A stretch of 60,944 bases of DNA. It comes from Rickettsiales bacterium. GTDB lineage: Bacteria > Pseudomonadota > Alphaproteobacteria > Rickettsiales > Rickettsiaceae. Within the stretch, counting starts at the first letter, position 1. Every line of letters starts with the position of its first letter. A program made the position numbers and the translations under genes. This document shows positions 57,759-60,944 of this stretch, piece after piece. The notes beneath the pieces are model-generated. The model was not told where the DNA came from. It was given only the letters and a program-made list of their open reading frames with translations, and made no database searches. Where the stretch lies: contig RXKF01000011.1 in assembly GCA_003963235.1 (NCBI GenBank), positions 1 through 60,944 on the forward strand, given 5' to 3'.

Positions 57759-57920
57759 TCAGATATGAATGAAGCTTTTGCAAAAGCCAAAGAAGATGCT
57801 TTAAATAGTGCAAGAGAGGCTACTATTTTATTAGCCCCTGCATGTTCATCATATGATCAATTTAAAAGCTTTGAAGATAGAGGTAATCAATTTATAGAAT
57901 TATACAATAATGCAGAATAA
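57759..57920 (+). pseudogene. murD: MurD C-terminal remnant / possible separate fragment
   Basis: In frame with the truncated murD and separated only by the TGA at 57756-57758. It holds the conserved LLAPACSSYDQFKSFEDRGN (E. coli [20 protein letters not shown]) and ends at TAA 57918-57920. An ATG at 57765, six bases after the stop, could restart translation and give a 51-residue C-terminal piece; no ribosome-binding site is evident. ftsW begins at ATG 57910, overlapping this end by 11 bp, as expected for an ancestral full-length gene. Confidence 0.8.
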
Positions 57921-59031
57921 TATTTTAAATAAATGGTGGCGAGCCGTTGATCAGCAATCAGTTATAGCTTACAGTATCTTAGTGGCATTTAGCTTAATGT
58001 TGGTGACAACAACTAGTGCGGCAGTAGCTGAAAAAATCGGTTTAGTTGAAAATTATTTTTCCACTAGGCAAGTAATATATTTGCTATTTGGCTCTTTATT
58101 TGTCATTACTTTTTCATCATTAGATATAAAATGGATAAAAAGAATTGGTATTCTGGGCTTCTTTATCAATATCATCATGCTGATTTTAGTTAAATTTTAT
58201 GGTTATGAAGTTAAGGGCGCAGTCAGATGGATTAGAATTGTTGGCTTTTCATATCAACCATCTGAATTTATTAAACCTTTTTTTACCATAACTATTGGCT
58301 GGATTTTATCTTTAAAATATAATGATGATTTTCCTGGGTTTAAAATTTCTATAATACTTTATTCAATAGTTGCTTTTTTATTAATAATTCAGCCAGACAT
58401 TGGTATGCTTATATTAATCACTGTTGTTTTTATTACGCAATTATTTGTTGCTGGCTTACCTGTGATCTGGATTTTCCTTGCTACAATTGTTGGCTTTTTT
58501 GGTATTATTTCTGCTTATTTCTTACTCCCTCATGTGACCAATAGAATAAATAATTTCATTGATCCTGCAAGTAATGAGAATTATCAAGTTAGCAAATCAC
58601 TTCTTGCCTTTGAAGAAGGTGGATTTTATGGTAAAGGTCCCGGTGAAGGGTCAGTTAAGCAACATTTACCAGACTCGCACACTGATTTTATTTTTGCAGT
58701 TGCAGGCGAGGAATTTGGTGCTCTTATATGTATAGTAATTATTTGTATATTTGCTTTTATAGTCCTGAGTAGTTTACAGCGTATTAAAAACGAGGAAAAT
58801 AAATTCACTCAATTTGCAGCAATTGGTGTAATCACTCAGTTTGGCTTGCAAGCTACAATTAACATGGGTGTTACCCTTAATTTATTGCCTACAAAAGGAA
58901 TGACGCTCCCATTTATTAGTTATGGTGGATCATCCACACTTGCTATTAGTATTGCTGTTGGTATGCTTCTTGGTCTTACTAAATATAAAACTTCAATGAA
59001 TAAGTATAAGAGTCAACATATTGATATTTAA
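57910..59031 (+). CDS. ftsW: Cell division protein FtsW (peptidoglycan glycosyltransferase)
   Basis: 373-residue SEDS-family polytopic protein with about 9-10 TM helices. Motifs: GAVRWIRIVGFSYQPSEFIK, LLAFEEGGFYGKGPGEGSVKQHLPDSHTDFIFAVAGEEFG and PFISYGGSSTLAISIAVGMLLGL, where the catalytic-region Asp lies in the HTDF block. FtsW makes septal glycan with FtsI. It lies between murD and murG, the usual order in the dcw cluster, so FtsW rather than RodA. Confidence 0.94.
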   Translation: MQNNILNKWWRAVDQQSVIAYSILVAFSLMLVTTTSAAVAEKIGLVENYFSTRQVIYLLFGSLFVITFSSLDIKWIKRIGILGFFINIIMLILVKFYGYEVKGAVRWIRIVGFSYQPSEFIKPFFTITIGWILSLKYNDDFPGFKISIILYSIVAFLLIIQPDIGMLILITVVFITQLFVAGLPVIWIFLATIVGFFGIISAYFLLPHVTNRINNFIDPASNENYQVSKSLLAFEEGGFYGKGPGEGSVKQHLPDSHTDFIFAVAGEEFGALICIVIICIFAFIVLSSLQRIKNEENKFTQFAAIGVITQFGLQATINMGVTLNLLPTKGMTLPFISYGGSSTLAISIAVGMLLGLTKYKTSMNKYKSQHIDI

Positions 59032-59043
59032 GGGTATAATGCG

Positions 59044-60138
59044 ATGAAGACAATAATATTAGCAGCAGGTGGAACTGGTGGGCATTTATTTCCAGCAATT
59101 AGTGTTGGAGAGGAATTAATTAAAACGAATAATGTAAAAACTTGTTTGGTTACAGATTTTAGGTGTAAAAAATTCTTACCTGCCGATTTAAAAATTCCAA
59201 CATATTTTATTGATATTCATCTTAAAATAAATAGCCCACTTAACAAGCTAAAATCTTTATTTAATTTAGCAAATGCATGTATCAGAGCTCTATTTTTAGT
59301 TTTTAAAATAAAGCCAAATATAGTTATTGGTTTTGGTGGATATCCAAGTTTTCCAATATTGCTTGCAGCTAGAATTTTGAGAATTCCAGTGATTATTCAT
59401 GAACAAAATTGTTTTATTGGCAAAATAAATCGTTTTTTCGCTGATTACGCTAAAGTAATTGCCCTCTCCTACCCTCAGACATATAACGCCAAAAAATTTG
59501 ATCAAACGAAAATTATTGTCACTGGCAATATGGTTCGTGCTGAAATTTGCAAAATAAATAATAACTATAATCCTTATAGCGATGAGTTTAATATATTGGT
59601 TTTGGGTGGCAGTCAGGGAGCAAAAATATTTACAGATATTATGCCTGATGTTATTAGGCGATTGCTTGAATTAGATAATAATTTAAAAATAAATATCATT
59701 CAGCTGGTAAATATAAATGATAAAAAATATTTAGAAAATGAATATGATAAGTTAGGTGTTAAACATGAATTAGCTGAGTTTTTTCATAATATGCCCGAAA
59801 TTTATTCTAAAACCAATTTGGTTATCTCAAGATCAGGAGCAGGAACCATCACTGAGCTTGCATATTTAGGTATTCCAGCAATTTATATTCCTTTCCCACA
59901 TGCCACTGATGATCATCAATATTTAAATGCGCAAGCAATTGTTGATATTAAAGGTGGATGGTGCTATCGACAGGATAATATTTCTGCTAATATTTTATCG
60001 CAGGGTATATATAAATTAATCTCTGATCGCAATTTACTTGTTTCTACTTCACAAAATTTACGTCTTCATAGCAAAAATGACGCCGCAAAGCATTTGTCAG
60101 ACACAGTTTTGAAAATAATTAACATAATTAGTAATTGA
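59044..60138 (+). CDS. murG: UDP-GlcNAc transferase MurG
   Basis: 364-residue membrane-associated enzyme that makes lipid II. The N-terminal nucleotide-sugar glycine-rich loop is GGTGGHLFPAISVGEEL; the central IHEQNCFIGKINR is conserved; the C-terminal UDP-binding region is SRSGAGTITELAYLGIPAIYIPFPHATDDHQ. It follows ftsW by 12 bp. Confidence 0.96.
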   Translation: MKTIILAAGGTGGHLFPAISVGEELIKTNNVKTCLVTDFRCKKFLPADLKIPTYFIDIHLKINSPLNKLKSLFNLANACIRALFLVFKIKPNIVIGFGGYPSFPILLAARILRIPVIIHEQNCFIGKINRFFADYAKVIALSYPQTYNAKKFDQTKIIVTGNMVRAEICKINNNYNPYSDEFNILVLGGSQGAKIFTDIMPDVIRRLLELDNNLKINIIQLVNINDKKYLENEYDKLGVKHELAEFFHNMPEIYSKTNLVISRSGAGTITELAYLGIPAIYIPFPHATDDHQYLNAQAIVDIKGGWCYRQDNISANILSQGIYKLISDRNLLVSTSQNLRLHSKNDAAKHLSDTVLKIINIISN

Positions 60139-60221
60139 TCATATTTATCTAAGTTGCAACTAACGCTTTTATGTGACATTAATTATATATTAGAAATTTA
60201 AAAAATAATTTGAGATTGTTT

Positions 60222-60857
60222 ATGCTAAAAGTATTAATCACTTTTTTCTTGTTGACGACAACATTATCATCATGCGCTAATGATCCTAATAGTTTTTTTA
60301 AGAGATCAGCCAATAATAAGTTATTTGATACTAAGGGCTTTCATGGTGGTAAACGTGCTCCGTTATATAATAAAAAATATATAACTCAAGCAAAGAAGAA
60401 TATTCTCAAAGGTGATTATGAAATTGATGATGATTACGACGATGACGAATCAGAGAATATCTCAAGAGAAAATATTGAAATGTACAAAGCTTTAATTAAA
60501 AAAGATCTAGAGGAAAATTATAAAAAAAACAAAAGATCAAAAAATAAAAAAAAGAGCTTTCTATCTTTAATCAATTCTAAGCAAAATACTGAAACAGAAG
60601 AACATTTTTTGAATCTTGAATTAAAAGATGAACTAGAACAACTAAAATTAATTCTTGATGATACCAGAAAAGAATTAGAAAATAACTCTAAGTACTGTAC
60701 AGTTTCAAAATTGGAGCGTGAATCAAATTTGGATAAACTTAATAATAAAAAATTAATTGATACAAAATATCCAAATCAATTTCAACCAAAAATAAATGAA
60801 GATAAAAATATTTCTAATCCTGAAGAAATTGAACATGAGCATGTTCAGTCATTATAA
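60222..60857 (+). CDS. Hypothetical charged lipoprotein
   Basis: 211 residues; signal peptide ending in the lipobox LSSC (Cys18), then a hydrophilic, Lys/Asp/Glu/Asn-rich chain with an acidic run (DDDYDDDESE) and a coiled-coil-like middle (LELKDELEQLKLILDDTRKEL). No family recognised. I start at ATG 60222; a TTG start 12 bases upstream is less likely. It is downstream of murG and could be an envelope protein of this cluster. Confidence 0.7.
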   Translation: MLKVLITFFLLTTTLSSCANDPNSFFKRSANNKLFDTKGFHGGKRAPLYNKKYITQAKKNILKGDYEIDDDYDDDESENISRENIEMYKALIKKDLEENYKKNKRSKNKKKSFLSLINSKQNTETEEHFLNLELKDELEQLKLILDDTRKELENNSKYCTVSKLERESNLDKLNNKKLIDTKYPNQFQPKINEDKNISNPEEIEHEHVQSL

Positions 60858-60883
60858 ATAAATGGGAGTCTTCAGGAAACCAT

Positions 60884-60944
60884 ATGCGTCAAGATAAGGG
60901 AAGAGATAGGGATTTTAATAAACTCAGGGTAGAAATTCTACCTT
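60884..60944 (+). CDS. Partial gene running off the window
   Basis: ATG at 60884 with AGGAAA seven bases upstream opens a frame (MRQDKGRDRDFNKLRVEILP) that reaches the window end without a stop. The N-terminus is highly charged and basic/acidic; too short to identify. Confidence 0.5.
   Translation, partial: MRQDKGRDRDFNKLRVEILP

Overview
This window looks like the chromosome of an AT-rich, host-associated alphaproteobacterium, most likely in or near the Rickettsiales. The evidence is: very low G+C throughout; a circularly permuted two-piece tmRNA gene (12670-12933); an F1-ATPase operon in the order atpH-A-G-D-C with no F0 genes beside it; an NDUFA12-type complex I accessory gene next to mlaD; an alpha-type sspB; trmFO; an RNase E/G-type rne; and a leucine-rich-repeat protein of eukaryotic style. 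Unlike the classical Rickettsia gene set, it has polyhydroxyalkanoate genes (phaC, a phasin), flagellar export genes (fliI, a fliJ-like gene), an FlbD-type sigma-54 activator, and DctPQM and TAXI uptake components. The genus cannot be fixed from this window.

Layout. 0.25-8.6 kb (minus strand): uspA, a TAXI binding protein, a dicarboxylate/amino-acid:cation symporter, cutA, queD and the F1-ATPase operon. 8.8-10.5 kb (plus): ruvAB, then a decayed secreted ORF and a strong hairpin terminator. 10.8-14.3 kb (minus): mlaD, NDUFA12, rnhA, sspB, tmRNA and a YbdG-like MscS channel. 14.4-16.2 kb: tRNA-Phe, a patch of GC-rich hairpins and an LRR gene. 16.3-19.7 kb (minus): flbD, ygfZ-like, an ABC ATPase and a monothiol glutaredoxin. 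19.8-25.0 kb (plus): nth, esterase, glyA, nrdR, oligopeptidase B. 25.0-31.3 kb (minus): an unknown disordered protein, miaA, phaC, trmFO and an MFS-like protein. 31.5-35.1 kb (plus): rne, lptE-like, holA. 35.1-41.7 kb (minus): TRAP dctM-Q-P, sua5, glyS-glyQ. 41.9-42.9 kb: an unknown three-TM protein, a GC-rich hairpin and a proline-rich micro-ORF. 43.0-45.9 kb (minus): fliJ-like, fliI, EAL protein. 46.0-47.8 kb (plus): bolA, ubiK, phasin, kinase. 47.9-50.8 kb (minus): dapB, flavin reductase, amino-acid-binding lipoprotein, rluD. 50.8-51.6 kb (plus): uracil-DNA glycosylase. 51.7-55.3 kb (minus): hemC, ldcA, lepA. 55.5-60.9 kb (plus): prfB with a programmed frameshift, murD, ftsW, murG, a lipoprotein and the start of one more gene.

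The genes describe a cell that makes peptidoglycan (dapB, murD, ftsW, murG, ldcA), respires (F1-ATPase, NDUFA12), imports small organic acids and amino acids, and probably stores PHA.

The most notable observations are: (1) murD carries an in-frame UGA about 54 codons before its normal end, with an ATG six bases after it, directly downstream of prfB, whose product reads UGA; (2) the permuted tmRNA encodes an 11-residue tag ending in four alanines, and its two pieces can be joined by an 8-bp helix, with the ClpXP adaptor gene sspB next to it on the same strand; (3) a GltP-family symporter has lost the arginine that binds acidic substrates; (4) several unrecognised small or membrane proteins. 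I saw no CRISPR array, insertion sequence or prophage.
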